A program made the position numbers and the translations under genes. From Nitrosomonas sp. Nm132 (lineage in GTDB: Bacteria; Pseudomonadota; Gammaproteobacteria; Burkholderiales; Nitrosomonadaceae), in NCBI RefSeq assembly GCF_900100485.1, contig NZ_FNDH01000006.1:1-64000 (forward strand): a DNA stretch of 64,000 bases, written 5' to 3'. Shown here piece after piece: positions 45,946 to 55,975 of this stretch (the first letter of the stretch is position 1; every line of letters begins with the position of its first letter). The notes beneath the pieces were generated by a model. That model saw nothing but the letters and a program-made list of their open reading frames with translations, ran no database searches and was not told the origin of the DNA.

Positions 45946-48456
45946 CTATCCAATTTTGCGCAACGTCAACAGCGGCGGTTGCGAGAGCGTTGAGTGGGTT
46001 CCCACGAGTCCTGCGACTGTCACGCCGATCACCCCGGCCAAAATACCGGCCAACCAGATCCAGGGATTAAAGGTATAAGAAACATGCAATGCATATTTGC
46101 TGATCACATAAGCCAGCACGGTTGCGCCGGCTGAGGCAAATATTCCTACCAGACCACCGAGTATGGCGAACTCAGCCGCCCAGGCACGCATTAGCTGCCT
46201 GCGTTTAGCGCCCAGCGTGCGGAAAATGGCCGCCTCATAAATCCGCTCATCCTGAGTAGCTGAAATCGCGGCATAAAGCACGATAAAGCCAGCCAGTAAG
46301 GTAAACACGAACACGAATTCTATCGCCCTGGATACCTGAGCAATCATTTTCTGCACCTGCTCAATCACGGTCGCCACATCAACTACCAGCAAATTTGGAA
46401 AATTCCTGACCAATTCGTGCATGGTGCCCGCTTGTGAAGGCGGTAAATAGAAACTGGTTATATAATTAATCGGATATGCTTCAAGTTGACCGGGGCGCAC
46501 CACTACAAAAAAATTGACACGGAAAGTATCCCAGTCAACTTTGCGCAGACTCGTAATCGTCGCCTTAAACAAACTGCCAGCGATGTCAAACGTTAATCGA
46601 TCGCCCAGTTTGACTCCAATCGTTTCGGCGATTTCCTCCTCCATGGATAGCTCGTTATCCAGCGAATCCCCGCTCTGCCACCAGCGGCCCGCCACGATCT
46701 CATTATCCGGCCGCAGCTCATTTATCCAGGATAGATTGAATTCACGGTTCAGCAGCTGCTTCTTGCGTGCCTCAGCAGCATCATCCCCCACTTGCACCGG
46801 ATAATCGTTAATAGTCACCAGACGACCGCGCACCATCGGATATAAATCCGGCTGCCTCATGCCGCGCTGCGCAAAAAATTCTGCCAGGGGTTGTAACTGA
46901 TCTGTCTGAATGTTGAGCAGAAACCGATTAGGCGTATTGGGCGGCAAGCTGGTCCGCCAGTCTTTCAGTAAATCATTCTGAATCAAGGTCAGGACCAGCA
47001 TCGCCATTAAACCCAGCCCTAATGCAATCGCCTGAACGACACTGGCAATGGTCCGCCGCCGGATATTGGCCAATCCGTAACGCCACGCACTCGCACCCTG
47101 CGGCCGCACAAGCAGCAATAGCTTAATCAATAGCCAGCCGAATAATGCAAAAATCGCGATAGCTGCCAGAAATCCGAGCATTACCAAGATCCCCAGACGG
47201 AGTTCACCTGCCTCCCATATGAATAAGATAGACAGCGCCAGCAGGCCAAACGCATAACCCGCCAGGCCATGCAGATTGGTCATGCCAATATCGCGGCGCA
47301 ATACCCGTAATGCAGGAACACGCCGTAAATTGAGTAACGGCGGCAAGGAAAAACCGAGCAACAACACCATTCCACTCAATAACCCATGCACAGCAGGCAG
47401 TCCACTGGGCCAAGGTAACGAGGTATCAACCAGGCCAGCCAGCCAACGCGCAAGAAATTCTTGCGCCACAAAACCCAGCAAGCAGCCTAGCCCGCTCGCC
47501 ATCCATCCCAGGGTAAGGAAATGATACAGATACAGACGCAATATCGTCGACTGACTGGCTCCCAGGCAGCGCATGATAGCGCAACCGTCGAGGTGGCGCT
47601 GAATGAAGCGGCGCACAGCAAGCGCGACAGCAGCGGCGGCTACCACCACACTCGCCAGGGCAGCCAGGCTCAAAAATTTTTCTGCGCGCTCCAAGGCTGA
47701 TCGGATTTCCGGACGCGCATCACGTATACCTTCAATGCGCTGTCCAGGGACGAGCTGAATCTGCGCCCAGCTGCGAAACTCGGCAACCTGCTCTTCTTCG
47801 CCCGCGACCAGCAATTGATAAGTCACACGGCTACCCGGCTGGATCAGATCGGTACCTGCCAGATCATCTGCATTCATCACCAATCTTGGGCCCATATTGA
47901 CAAAACCGACGGAATGATCCGGCTCGCGGGCGATCACCGCAGCCACGGTCATTTGAGTAGCGCCCACTTCCAGTTTCTCACCTGGCGCAATCTCGAGTCC
48001 AGCCATCAATTTTTCATCGATCCATACCGTGCCTGAAGCAGGAATATCGGTCGCAACATGGGTGATTTGTTCCGTAATGATTTCACTGGTATCGCCAGCA
48101 AGCCTCAATTCACCCCGCAGCGGATAACCAGGCGACACTGCCCTGATCTCGGTCAGGAGATTATTTTCTTCCTTGCCCGTCATACTGGGGAATCGGGTCA
48201 ATGTTGCAATTTTTAAACCGAGCTGCCTGGCTTTATCAGCATAGCTGGCTGGCAAAGGGCGATCGCCCATGATCAGCAGATCGGCTCCCAGTAATCGGTT
48301 ACTTTCTCTGGAAAGGGCAAGCTGCACCCGGTCTGAAAAAAATCCAACCGTAGTGATGCTGCCCACCGCAATCATCAGCGCCAACGCAAGAATGCGCAAT
48401 TCGCCTGCGCGCCAGTCGCGATGCAGCATACGTAAGGAGAGTCGAAAAAGATTCAT
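45946..48456 (-). CDS. ybbP: ABC transporter permease, YbbP/FtsX family
   Basis: This is a large permease of 836 residues from the ATG at 48456 (the frame is open to 48489). It begins MNLFRLSLRMLHRDWRAGELRIL, as in YbbP. An N-terminal helix is followed by a periplasmic MacB-type domain, then two FtsX blocks: helices around residues 260-480 and at the C-terminus (ARVFTLLAGF-like FVFTLLAGFIVLYAAISA and AGVIGVTVAGLVG). YbbA-YbbP transporters are thought to act with the TesA lipase/thioesterase. Here ybbP is separated from ybbA by an RND pump and adaptor, all on the same strand, which is unusual. Substrate unknown. Confidence 0.9.
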   Translation of the reverse strand: MNLFRLSLRMLHRDWRAGELRILALALMIAVGSITTVGFFSDRVQLALSRESNRLLGADLLIMGDRPLPASYADKARQLGLKIATLTRFPSMTGKEENNLLTEIRAVSPGYPLRGELRLAGDTSEIITEQITHVATDIPASGTVWIDEKLMAGLEIAPGEKLEVGATQMTVAAVIAREPDHSVGFVNMGPRLVMNADDLAGTDLIQPGSRVTYQLLVAGEEEQVAEFRSWAQIQLVPGQRIEGIRDARPEIRSALERAEKFLSLAALASVVVAAAAVALAVRRFIQRHLDGCAIMRCLGASQSTILRLYLYHFLTLGWMASGLGCLLGFVAQEFLARWLAGLVDTSLPWPSGLPAVHGLLSGMVLLLGFSLPPLLNLRRVPALRVLRRDIGMTNLHGLAGYAFGLLALSILFIWEAGELRLGILVMLGFLAAIAIFALFGWLLIKLLLLVRPQGASAWRYGLANIRRRTIASVVQAIALGLGLMAMLVLTLIQNDLLKDWRTSLPPNTPNRFLLNIQTDQLQPLAEFFAQRGMRQPDLYPMVRGRLVTINDYPVQVGDDAAEARKKQLLNREFNLSWINELRPDNEIVAGRWWQSGDSLDNELSMEEEIAETIGVKLGDRLTFDIAGSLFKATITSLRKVDWDTFRVNFFVVVRPGQLEAYPINYITSFYLPPSQAGTMHELVRNFPNLLVVDVATVIEQVQKMIAQVSRAIEFVFVFTLLAGFIVLYAAISATQDERIYEAAIFRTLGAKRRQLMRAWAAEFAILGGLVGIFASAGATVLAYVISKYALHVSYTFNPWIWLAGILAGVIGVTVAGLVGTHSTLSQPPLLTLRKIG

Positions 48457-48517
48457 AGAGATTATTCCATCAAAAATTCTCAGCGTCATATTCAGGCCAT
48501 TCTTCCAGGAAACGCCA

Positions 48518-51500
48518 TCAACCTTTCAAGAGATCGGCATGCTCAGGTTGCTCGCTGATTTGAATCGGCCCCTTTCCTGAAAATCGATCGAGATAAAGGT
48601 AAATCACTGGCGTGATAAACAGAGTAATCACCTGGGAAAATAATAACCCACCGATCACTGCCAGCCCCAACGGCTGACGCAGCTCGGCACCCGCACCCAA
48701 GCCCAAGGCAATCGGCAGTGCGCCCATCATGGCTGCGAGCGTCGTCATCATGATCGGACGGAAACGCAACAGGCAGGCTGTACGAATCGCTTGATAGGGT
48801 GACAGACGCTGCTCACGTTGGGCATCCAGCGCAAAATCGATCATCATGATGGCATTTTTTTTGACAATGCCGATAAGCATTAAAATACCGATCATAGCGA
48901 TGATGGAAAGCTCGATATGGAATAACCATAATATGCCCAATGCACCGACGGCTGCAGAAGGCAGACCGGAAAGAATGGTAATGGGATGAATGTAGCTTTC
49001 GTATAACACCCCGAGTAACACGTAAATAACCAGCAATGCAGCCGCAATCAGTAGGATCTGGCTTGTTTGCGAAGATTGAAAAGCTGCGGCATCGCCTGCA
49101 AAGCTAGTCAGAATGCTGTCAGATAGATTCATTTCCTGCTCGAATTGTTCGATCAGCTTGGCGGCATCCCCCAAAGCAGCGCCCTGCGCAAGATTAAACG
49201 AGATCGTCAGAGACTCAAGCTGTCCCACATGGTTAATTGCCAATGGCCCCATTTCGCGTACTACTGTAGCCACACTCGACAGGGGCACCAGCGCACCATT
49301 CTTTGCTCGCAAATGAATGGCGTGAAAAGCGCTTTCGTCGGTACGATACTCTCCTGCAACCTGCAGAATGACCCGATAACTATCACTCGAAGTAAAAATG
49401 GTTGAAACCTGCCGTTCGCCAAACGCGCTATAGAGCGCCGATCGAATCGCACCAATTTCCACGCCGAGTAAATTGGCTTTATCGCGATCAATCTCGAGCC
49501 GAGCCTGAAGTCCCTTGAGTTTCAGGTCGCTGGTAACATCCCGGAAAACCGCATGCTGCTGCATACGCGACATCATGGCATCAGCTGTCATGTATAGATC
49601 CTCGGCGCGCACGCTGCGCATCACATATTGATAGCGACTTTTGCTCGGCATACTGCCAATCCTTAGATTCTGTGTGGGTGTCATGAATATCTTGACACCA
49701 GGGATATCGCGTACCCCCTGGCGCAGCACTTCCAGCACTTTACTCATTGGTGGGCGTTCGCTATGCGGCTTAAGGCCGATAAATATCCGTGCACTATTGG
49801 CGCCTTCTGTAAAGGTAATGGTATTGTCGACAACAGCATTGGCCCGAATGATCTCATTCGTGTGCTCTACTAACCGGGTCAAGGCAGGAAAAGAAATATC
49901 TTCTGCTGCTTCAATGGCAATCATGAGCCGACCCGTATCTTCTTCAGGAAAGAATCCTTTGGGCAGCACGATAAAAAGCGCAGCCGTTGCAGCCAGGGTA
50001 CTCATGGCAACGCCCAACACTGTTCGCCGATGACGCAAGGCCCAATCCAGCAAATACGTGTAAGCCGCCAGTAAGTGATTAAATCCGTTTTCAAACCATT
50101 GCGTCAGCCGCATACTCCGCTCCCCCGCTGAATGCGGCGTCAGATAACGGCTCGCCATCATGGGAATAAGCGTCAGTGAAACAACTGCCGACATGAGCAC
50201 CGCAATACTCACGACCGCGGCAAACTCGTGGAACATCATGCCGATCACCCCTGGCATGAAAAAAACCGGGATGAATACCGCTACCAGTGAAATAGAGATC
50301 GATACGATGGTAAAGGTAATCTCCCTCGATCCGCGTAATGCAGCCTGCAGCGGCGATAAACCTTTCTCGATGTAGCGCACGATGTTTTCCAGCATCACAA
50401 TGGCGTCATCCACCACCAACCCGACCGCAAGGGTAATGGCCAGCAGGGAAATATTATCCAGCGTATAGTCAAAAATGCGCATGAACGCTACCGTGCTCAG
50501 TAACGAGATAGGCAGTGACAGCGCCGGAATAAGTGTAACAGTGGGTTTACGCAGAAATAGAAACATGACTAGGATGACGAGAGCAACCGTTAATCCAAAA
50601 GTCAATTGCACGTCAAAGATTGCTTCCCGGATCGACTGAGCACGATCAAGGAAAAAGGCCAATTGAACAGAAGGCGATAATTGCGCGTTGATTCCGGGCA
50701 AGGCTGCTTTGACCGCATCGACGGTTGATACGACATTTGCTCCAGGTTGCGCATAAACAAGCAAGATGATAGATGGTTGGCCATTTGTCCAGCTAGCAGT
50801 CTTGACGGATTCCACACTGTTTTCAACAGTCGCCACTTCTGACAATCTGACCGGATGACCGCTGGGGGTGGTAGCAATGATCAATTCTGCAAAGGCATCA
50901 GCATTATCAAGTTGGCGATTGGCTTGAATGATCAGCGTCTGCCGAGGTCCATCCAGTGTTCCCACGGGTGAATTATTATTGGCCGTCGCCAATGCAGCGG
51001 CAATATCATCCACCGTTAAGTTGCGTGCTGCCAGTGCCAGCGGATTGACCTGCACTCGCACCGCATACTTCTTCTGTCCATTGACACGTATCTCTCCTAT
51101 TCCGGGAAGGGTAGACAAGGTCGGCACAATCAGTTTGTCAGCGAAGTTATTTAACTCCGGAAAAGGCATCGTGTCAGATGTCAGCGAAAGGATCGTAATC
51201 GAAGTATCGGCTGGATTAACTTTCCGATAGGAAGGCATCATCGTCATTTCAATCGGTAGGGATTGCTGTGCCCGCAATAATGCTGCCTGGACATCTACTG
51301 CAGCACTATCCATATCACGGTCCTGATTAAACTCCAGGGTCACCACGGTATTCCCTTGAGTACTGGTTGAGCTGATGACTGATAAACCGGCAATCGCTAA
51401 AAACTGACGCTCAAGGGGAGTGGCTACTGCCGAAGCCATCGTATCCGGGCTAGCGCCCGGCAACATGGCATTTACCGTAATGGTGGGCGTATCAAAACGG

Positions 51501-51616
51501 GGTAATGCCGCAATAGGAATACCACTATAGGCAAGGAGGCCTGCAATGACTGCTGTCAGGGACAACAATATTGTCATCACAGGACGGCGAATACACAATT
51601 CTGCCAGATTCATCAC
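48518..51616 (-). CDS. RND efflux pump, HAE1 family (MdtB/C-like)
   Basis: This 1032-residue proton-coupled multidrug transporter starts MNLAELCIRRPVMTILLSL, as in MdtB/MdtC-type pumps; GTG at 51616 or ATG at 51613 may be used. The helix-4 relay GLVVDDAIVMLENIVRYIE contains both conserved aspartates. The second half carries GIVKKNAIMMIDFAL, matching the Lys relay of the second repeat, and RPIMMTTLAAMMGALPIAL. It begins 4 bp after its adaptor gene ends. No outer-membrane channel gene is adjacent; the NodT-type channel at 31699 belongs to a different operon, so it probably borrows a TolC-like protein. Confidence 0.93.
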   Translation of the reverse strand: MMNLAELCIRRPVMTILLSLTAVIAGLLAYSGIPIAALPRFDTPTITVNAMLPGASPDTMASAVATPLERQFLAIAGLSVISSTSTQGNTVVTLEFNQDRDMDSAAVDVQAALLRAQQSLPIEMTMMPSYRKVNPADTSITILSLTSDTMPFPELNNFADKLIVPTLSTLPGIGEIRVNGQKKYAVRVQVNPLALAARNLTVDDIAAALATANNNSPVGTLDGPRQTLIIQANRQLDNADAFAELIIATTPSGHPVRLSEVATVENSVESVKTASWTNGQPSIILLVYAQPGANVVSTVDAVKAALPGINAQLSPSVQLAFFLDRAQSIREAIFDVQLTFGLTVALVILVMFLFLRKPTVTLIPALSLPISLLSTVAFMRIFDYTLDNISLLAITLAVGLVVDDAIVMLENIVRYIEKGLSPLQAALRGSREITFTIVSISISLVAVFIPVFFMPGVIGMMFHEFAAVVSIAVLMSAVVSLTLIPMMASRYLTPHSAGERSMRLTQWFENGFNHLLAAYTYLLDWALRHRRTVLGVAMSTLAATAALFIVLPKGFFPEEDTGRLMIAIEAAEDISFPALTRLVEHTNEIIRANAVVDNTITFTEGANSARIFIGLKPHSERPPMSKVLEVLRQGVRDIPGVKIFMTPTQNLRIGSMPSKSRYQYVMRSVRAEDLYMTADAMMSRMQQHAVFRDVTSDLKLKGLQARLEIDRDKANLLGVEIGAIRSALYSAFGERQVSTIFTSSDSYRVILQVAGEYRTDESAFHAIHLRAKNGALVPLSSVATVVREMGPLAINHVGQLESLTISFNLAQGAALGDAAKLIEQFEQEMNLSDSILTSFAGDAAAFQSSQTSQILLIAAALLVIYVLLGVLYESYIHPITILSGLPSAAVGALGILWLFHIELSIIAMIGILMLIGIVKKNAIMMIDFALDAQREQRLSPYQAIRTACLLRFRPIMMTTLAAMMGALPIALGLGAGAELRQPLGLAVIGGLLFSQVITLFITPVIYLYLDRFSGKGPIQISEQPEHADLLKG

Positions 51617-51620
51617 TCGC

Positions 51621-52844
51621 CTAAAGAGGTTGAGAACTTCTATCCTCTGAACCAGATTTCAACTTGGCTTGATCAGACGGAAGTATTTTCCTGCAAATTC
51701 TGCTCTCGCTCACTATACTGCCGGAACGAAGATTCTGAGCGCCTTCAATCACCACACACCGGCCCAGCCCTATCCCTTCTACCACCGCGATACCCTCCTG
51801 AATTAACCTGACATTGACCGGCTGTGGAATGACTTGATTATTCTCCTCAACGACAAAAAGAAATTGACCATGCGATCCGGTTTGCAGGGCCTGGGCGGGA
51901 ACAGTCAATGCATTAGTCAACACACTGGATATCAGTGTGACATTGGCAAACATGCCCGGCCAGAACTTCCCGTCGGCATTAGCGAATTCAGCCTTGACCT
52001 GTATCGTGCCGCTGGCGGTATCGACCGCGCTGTCAATAAATACCACACGCCCCTCTCGCTCCTGTTGGTCGGGCAGATTAAGCTGGGCACTGACAATCAC
52101 TTTCTTCCTGGCAAGAGCTTGTTTCAAGGCGCCCAACTCGCGCTCGGGCAGTACAAAGCTCACATAAATCGGGTCAATCTGCGTAATGCTCACCAGCATG
52201 GAGGCTTCAGGTCGCACCAGACTCCCCGGATAAACCTGGATCGCACCGGTACGTCCCGCAATCGGCGCAACAATCTCACCATAGTCACGGGCGACACGAT
52301 CTGCCTGTACTGCAGCCTGATCGAAACTCAGTTGATTCTGCAGCAAATCAACCTGATTTTCCGCAACATCAAGTGCTGCCTGCGAAATAAATTTTTTGTA
52401 GAACAATTCTTTTTGACGATTGAAATTACGCTGGGCATTCTGCAATTCGACGCGTGTCTTGGCAAGTTGGGCAGTGGACTTGGCCAGATTGGCTTCCTGC
52501 GCACGAGTATCCAGTGTGAACAGCCGCTCTCCCTTGCTCACGAACTGGCCTTCCTTGATATGGACTGCTTTGATCGTGGCAGAAACCTGCGGACGCACCT
52601 CAACGGTTTGTATAGAAGATACCGTACCTTTGATCTTGATTTTGACCGGCACATCATGTTGCGCTACTGCAGCTGTCACGACTGGAACGGCTTTGGTTTC
52701 AGTTCGGATGTGGGTTGCAGCAGGATCAGGAGCGCGCAGAAACCAGAAACCGGCTGCCAGTGCAACGAGCAGAAAGCTCATGATGGCAGTCTTCAAACGT
52801 CTTTTGCCGGTTGCTGCCACTTTTTGGGAAATCGTTGCTTCCAA
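51621..52844 (-). CDS. RND efflux periplasmic adaptor (MdtA-like)
   Basis: This 407-residue membrane fusion protein has an N-terminal membrane helix (TAIMSFLLVALAAGFWFL), two lipoyl half-motifs (IKAVHIKEGQFVSKGERLFTLD and IVAPIAGRTGAIQVYPGSLV), a coiled-coil hairpin between them, and the beta-barrel domain with IYVSFVLPE. It appears to start with TTG at 52844, since no in-frame ATG gives a full N-terminus; GGAATAAAG precedes it. It is followed 4 bp later by the pump gene and preceded 47 bp earlier by ybbA. Confidence 0.92.
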   Translation of the reverse strand: MEATISQKVAATGKRRLKTAIMSFLLVALAAGFWFLRAPDPAATHIRTETKAVPVVTAAVAQHDVPVKIKIKGTVSSIQTVEVRPQVSATIKAVHIKEGQFVSKGERLFTLDTRAQEANLAKSTAQLAKTRVELQNAQRNFNRQKELFYKKFISQAALDVAENQVDLLQNQLSFDQAAVQADRVARDYGEIVAPIAGRTGAIQVYPGSLVRPEASMLVSITQIDPIYVSFVLPERELGALKQALARKKVIVSAQLNLPDQQEREGRVVFIDSAVDTASGTIQVKAEFANADGKFWPGMFANVTLISSVLTNALTVPAQALQTGSHGQFLFVVEENNQVIPQPVNVRLIQEGIAVVEGIGLGRCVVIEGAQNLRSGSIVSESRICRKILPSDQAKLKSGSEDRSSQPL

Positions 52845-52891
52845 TACTTTATTCCGTGATTAAGCTGTTAAGAAAGCTTGGCGTAACCCTT

Positions 52892-53584
52892 TCAATTAAC
52901 TATCCTGCCACTGGCCATGCGTATCCGCCTGGAACAACGACTGGATAATGCTTCATCATGGGTCACGAGCACCAGTGTAGTCCCTCGTTCACGATTCAAT
53001 TCAAACATGAGCTCAATGATTTGGGCGCCTGTAGCAGAATCGAGATTACCGGTGGGTTCGTCGGCGAATAACATTTTGGGTTGCGTTACAAAAGCGCGGG
53101 CAATCGCAACACGTTGCTGCTCACCACCCGAAAGTTGCCTGGGATAATGTCTTAGCCGCATCCCCAGCCCGACACGCTCGAGCAACTCCTGAGCCGCTCG
53201 CCTGCTATCGTTTACACCGGAAAGTTCCAATGGCAGCATCACATTCTCAATTGCAGTCAATGGAGGCAGTAGTTGGAAAGACTGAAACATAAAGCCGAGC
53301 AACCTACTCCGTAAAGCTGCTCGTTCATCCTCATCCAACAGGAAGATATCCACGCCATCCAGATAAACATGACCACTAGTCGGAACATCCAGTCCTGCCA
53401 GTAGTCCTAGTAAGGTAGATTTGCCGGAACCAGAAGCGCCTACTACGGCGATCGATTCACCTGCATTTACTTCCAGGTTAATATCCTGCAGAATCGTTAA
53501 TTGATTATCCCCGGTATCAACCTGTTTAGTTAAGGCGCTTGCTTGTACGATAAGGTGTGCCGCTTGTTTGGCACGATTATTCAT
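52892..53584 (-). CDS. ybbA: ABC transporter ATPase, YbbA/LolD family
   Basis: This ATP-binding subunit has Walker A GASGSGKST, signature LSGGEQQRVAIARAF and Walker B MLFADEPTGNLD. I give 230 residues from the ATG at 53584. ATG 53587, ATG 53605 and TTG 53623 are possible in-frame starts, all of which overlap the divergent tesA gene. It pairs with the YbbP permease encoded 4.4 kb downstream. The divergent tesA-ybbA arrangement is conserved from E. coli, which supports the assignment. Confidence 0.92.
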   Translation of the reverse strand: MNNRAKQAAHLIVQASALTKQVDTGDNQLTILQDINLEVNAGESIAVVGASGSGKSTLLGLLAGLDVPTSGHVYLDGVDIFLLDEDERAALRSRLLGFMFQSFQLLPPLTAIENVMLPLELSGVNDSRRAAQELLERVGLGMRLRHYPRQLSGGEQQRVAIARAFVTQPKMLFADEPTGNLDSATGAQIIELMFELNRERGTTLVLVTHDEALSSRCSRRIRMASGRIVN

Positions 53585-53585
53585 C

Positions 53586-54260
53586 ATGAAAAATTTTTTA
53601 ATCATTCTTTTTTTTCTATTCAATATTGCTTCTTACGCAGTAGCCAGCCTAGCTAATGGCACGACCGTAATGATTTTTGGAGATAGTTTATCAACCGGTT
53701 ATGGTTTGCCGGCAGAAGCTGGATGGGTGAATCTGCTTAAGCAGCGTATGCAAGCGCTCTCCCCTCATTATCAGGTAATCAACGTCAGTATCAGCGGTGA
53801 AACAACACTGGGCGGACGCAATCGTATCGGGCATGCCCTGAAAACGCATCACCCGGATATCATTATCATCGGATTAGGTGGCAACGACGGACTGCGCGGC
53901 GCATCCATTCAATCCATTTACGATAATCTGGAAGCCATCATTCAAGCTTGCCAACAAAATAACGTCACGCCGCTGCTGGCGGGTATGCAGCTACCGCCCA
54001 ATTATGGCATAGCCTACACTCAAAAGTTCCGCAATATTTATCCCCAGCTCGCTGAACGCTATCAACTGAAACTCATCCCTTTTCTACTGGCTGGATTTGG
54101 TGACAAGCGCGATTTTTTCTTGGCTGATGGCATTCATCCTGATGCACAAGCACAAAAATTGATTACTGAGAATGTTTGGGAAGTGTTACACCCCATACTG
54201 GAATCAAACTACTCTTCTGCACAGAAAGAAATACAAATTGAACCTGCGTTTAATAACTAA
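53586..54260 (+). CDS. tesA: Multifunctional thioesterase / lysophospholipase L1 (GDSL family)
   Basis: TesA is a periplasmic esterase, thioesterase and lysophospholipase. From the ATG at 53586 it is 224 residues with a signal peptide (FLIILFFLFNIASYAVA). The SGNH blocks are all present: GDSLSTGYG (nucleophile Ser), the Gly of VSISGETT, GGNDGLRG (Asn) and DGIHPDA (Asp and His). Its start codon overlaps the divergent ybbA start, so each promoter must lie within the neighbouring coding sequence. An open frame from 53568 is possible but would lengthen the signal region. It converges on rluC. Confidence 0.95.
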   Translation: MKNFLIILFFLFNIASYAVASLANGTTVMIFGDSLSTGYGLPAEAGWVNLLKQRMQALSPHYQVINVSISGETTLGGRNRIGHALKTHHPDIIIIGLGGNDGLRGASIQSIYDNLEAIIQACQQNNVTPLLAGMQLPPNYGIAYTQKFRNIYPQLAERYQLKLIPFLLAGFGDKRDFFLADGIHPDAQAQKLITENVWEVLHPILESNYSSAQKEIQIEPAFNN

Positions 54261-54297
54261 TACTAATCTGATCAAAAGAACAGGATGATTTTAATCT

Positions 54298-55284
54298 TCA
54301 CTTTGCATGCTCCTCATCCAACCTATGCAGGAAGGCTTTCAGATCACCGGTCAGCGGTGCTTCCAGGTGAATACTTTCACCTGTAGCGGGATGCATCAAC
54401 TCCAAGCTGCCCGCATGCAGAAACATGCGCTTTAAGCTCAGTCCCTGTTCACCTTTCATCAACTGTTTGTTCAGCTCAAAATTACCGTATTTATCATCTC
54501 CTGCGATAGGAAAACCAAGATGCGCCAAATGAACTCGGATTTGATGAGTACGGCCAGTTTTCAATTCCGCCTCCAGCAAACTAAAATTTTGCCAATTTTT
54601 CTTCAAAGTAAACACGGTGTGGGCTGGCAGTTCTTTTCTTTCCTCACTTTTTCCTGAAACAACCGTCACTCGCCGCTCTCCGTCAGCGGTAACATATTTA
54701 TTAAGCGATAATTTGACACTCTGCTTAGCATTGCGCCACTTACCGCTGACAAGCACCCAATAGTGTTTCTGCACAACCCCCTCGCGAATTTGCCGATGCA
54801 CCTCGACCAATGCGCTACGTTTTTTAGCAAGCAGCAAGACCCCGGAAGTTTCCCGATCCAGGCGATGCACCAGTTCCAGAAATTTCCAGTCCGGATAACG
54901 TGCACGTAATTGCTCAATCACACCATGGCTAATGCCACTCCCGCCATGTACCGCTATCCCCGATGGCTTATTAATAGCCAGCAGCCATTCATCTTCAAAC
55001 AATACCTCGAAAGCGATAAAATGAGGCTTCGCCATTCTTTTGATACTTTGCAAAGAACTGCCCTTGGATACTCTAATCGGCGGAATACGCACCTTATCAT
55101 TCCGCTGTAACCGGTAATCGGCATTGATACGTTTGCTGTTGACGCGGACCTGGCCACTACGCAAAAGTTGATAAACATGGCTCTTAGGCACCCCTTTAAA
55201 ACGCTTAAAGAAAAAATTATCGATGCGCTGCCCATCGGCTTCTTCATCGATATTTTCTACACTGACGCTGGCTATATCTGGCAT
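54298..55284 (-). CDS. rluC: 23S rRNA pseudouridine synthase RluC
   Basis: RluC modifies uridines of the 23S rRNA peptidyl-transferase region (positions 955, 2504 and 2580 in E. coli). The protein has an N-terminal S4 domain (GQRIDNFFFKRFKGVPKSHVYQLLRSGQVRVN) and the catalytic HRLDRETSGVLLLA with its Asp. I choose the ATG at 55284 (328 residues), which aligns with the E. coli N-terminus; the frame is open to a TTG at 55326. It is divergent from rne, the same arrangement as in E. coli, which supports RluC over RluD. Confidence 0.95.
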   Translation of the reverse strand: MPDIASVSVENIDEEADGQRIDNFFFKRFKGVPKSHVYQLLRSGQVRVNSKRINADYRLQRNDKVRIPPIRVSKGSSLQSIKRMAKPHFIAFEVLFEDEWLLAINKPSGIAVHGGSGISHGVIEQLRARYPDWKFLELVHRLDRETSGVLLLAKKRSALVEVHRQIREGVVQKHYWVLVSGKWRNAKQSVKLSLNKYVTADGERRVTVVSGKSEERKELPAHTVFTLKKNWQNFSLLEAELKTGRTHQIRVHLAHLGFPIAGDDKYGNFELNKQLMKGEQGLSLKRMFLHAGSLELMHPATGESIHLEAPLTGDLKAFLHRLDEEHAK

Positions 55285-55326
55285 AATATTTTTGCCTGAC
55301 GCTTTAATTTTACCTATACTTTTCAA

Positions 55327-55975
55327 ATTGGAATTCCGATATATACCCCTATACTACATAAATCATGTGCCGGATACATGATGAACATGATTACACCGGG
55401 TAATAATTAACTCACTCGATAGTTTTGAAGTGTTGAAGAAAATCAGCACTGATTTGGTTAATGTCGCTCACCACCTAAAGTAGCGATAGTAATTGATTTG
55501 CGCGCTCAAAGCACCTATGAATTTTAGTTTCTGGTTTCGTAGTACCCGTCGACGGGATAGACTTTGTCGAAACCCTGTATAACTTGATTTCAATCCTGTT
55601 TCCACAGTATGCAGGAACCAAGATACAAACTGGAAATTGGCCAATCTTCAAGGATAGGAAAATTAAAGAAGGTCTGAATAAGTGAATAAGAGAAATAAAG
55701 TGGGAAGCACCCGGGACATAAGACCCGAGCAAACGAGCAGAACGAGTTTCAATAAAACGAGCGAAGCAAATTTTGGCGAAACCCATACTATCTGGATACG
55801 TCAGGGGATCAAATCCTGCGATACGGCAATGTGCCATTATAGCCACTCCATATAGACCTTTCTTAATACCATGACCCAATTATCTGAACAATAAATTCTA
55901 TTATGCGTAAACGATAGGAAGCTATGCTGTCTAGATGCAGCAATCTGCCCGTGAATTGAGCGCGGGAGGCATAAA
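55327..55975. other. Long gene-free leader between rluC and rne
   Basis: This 649-bp region separates the divergent rluC and rne genes. It holds small hairpins (ATCATGT/ACATGAT at 55362-55382 and the 12-bp palindrome CCCGTCGACGGG at 55545-55556). An open frame on the minus strand at 55475-55879 looks spurious. In E. coli the rne 5' leader mediates autoregulation by RNase E. A similar structured leader is plausible here but I cannot identify a homologous element. Confidence 0.5.

Noticed and set aside
51834-52859. 341-codon plus-strand frame opposite the MdtA-like adaptor
   Set aside because: Antisense of a well-conserved adaptor gene with no motif of its own.
55475-55879. 134-codon open frame on the minus strand in the rluC-rne interval
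   Set aside because: No ribosome site, odd composition, no recognisable motif, and it lies in the presumed regulatory leader of rne. Treated as chance, though a remnant of a repeated element is possible.
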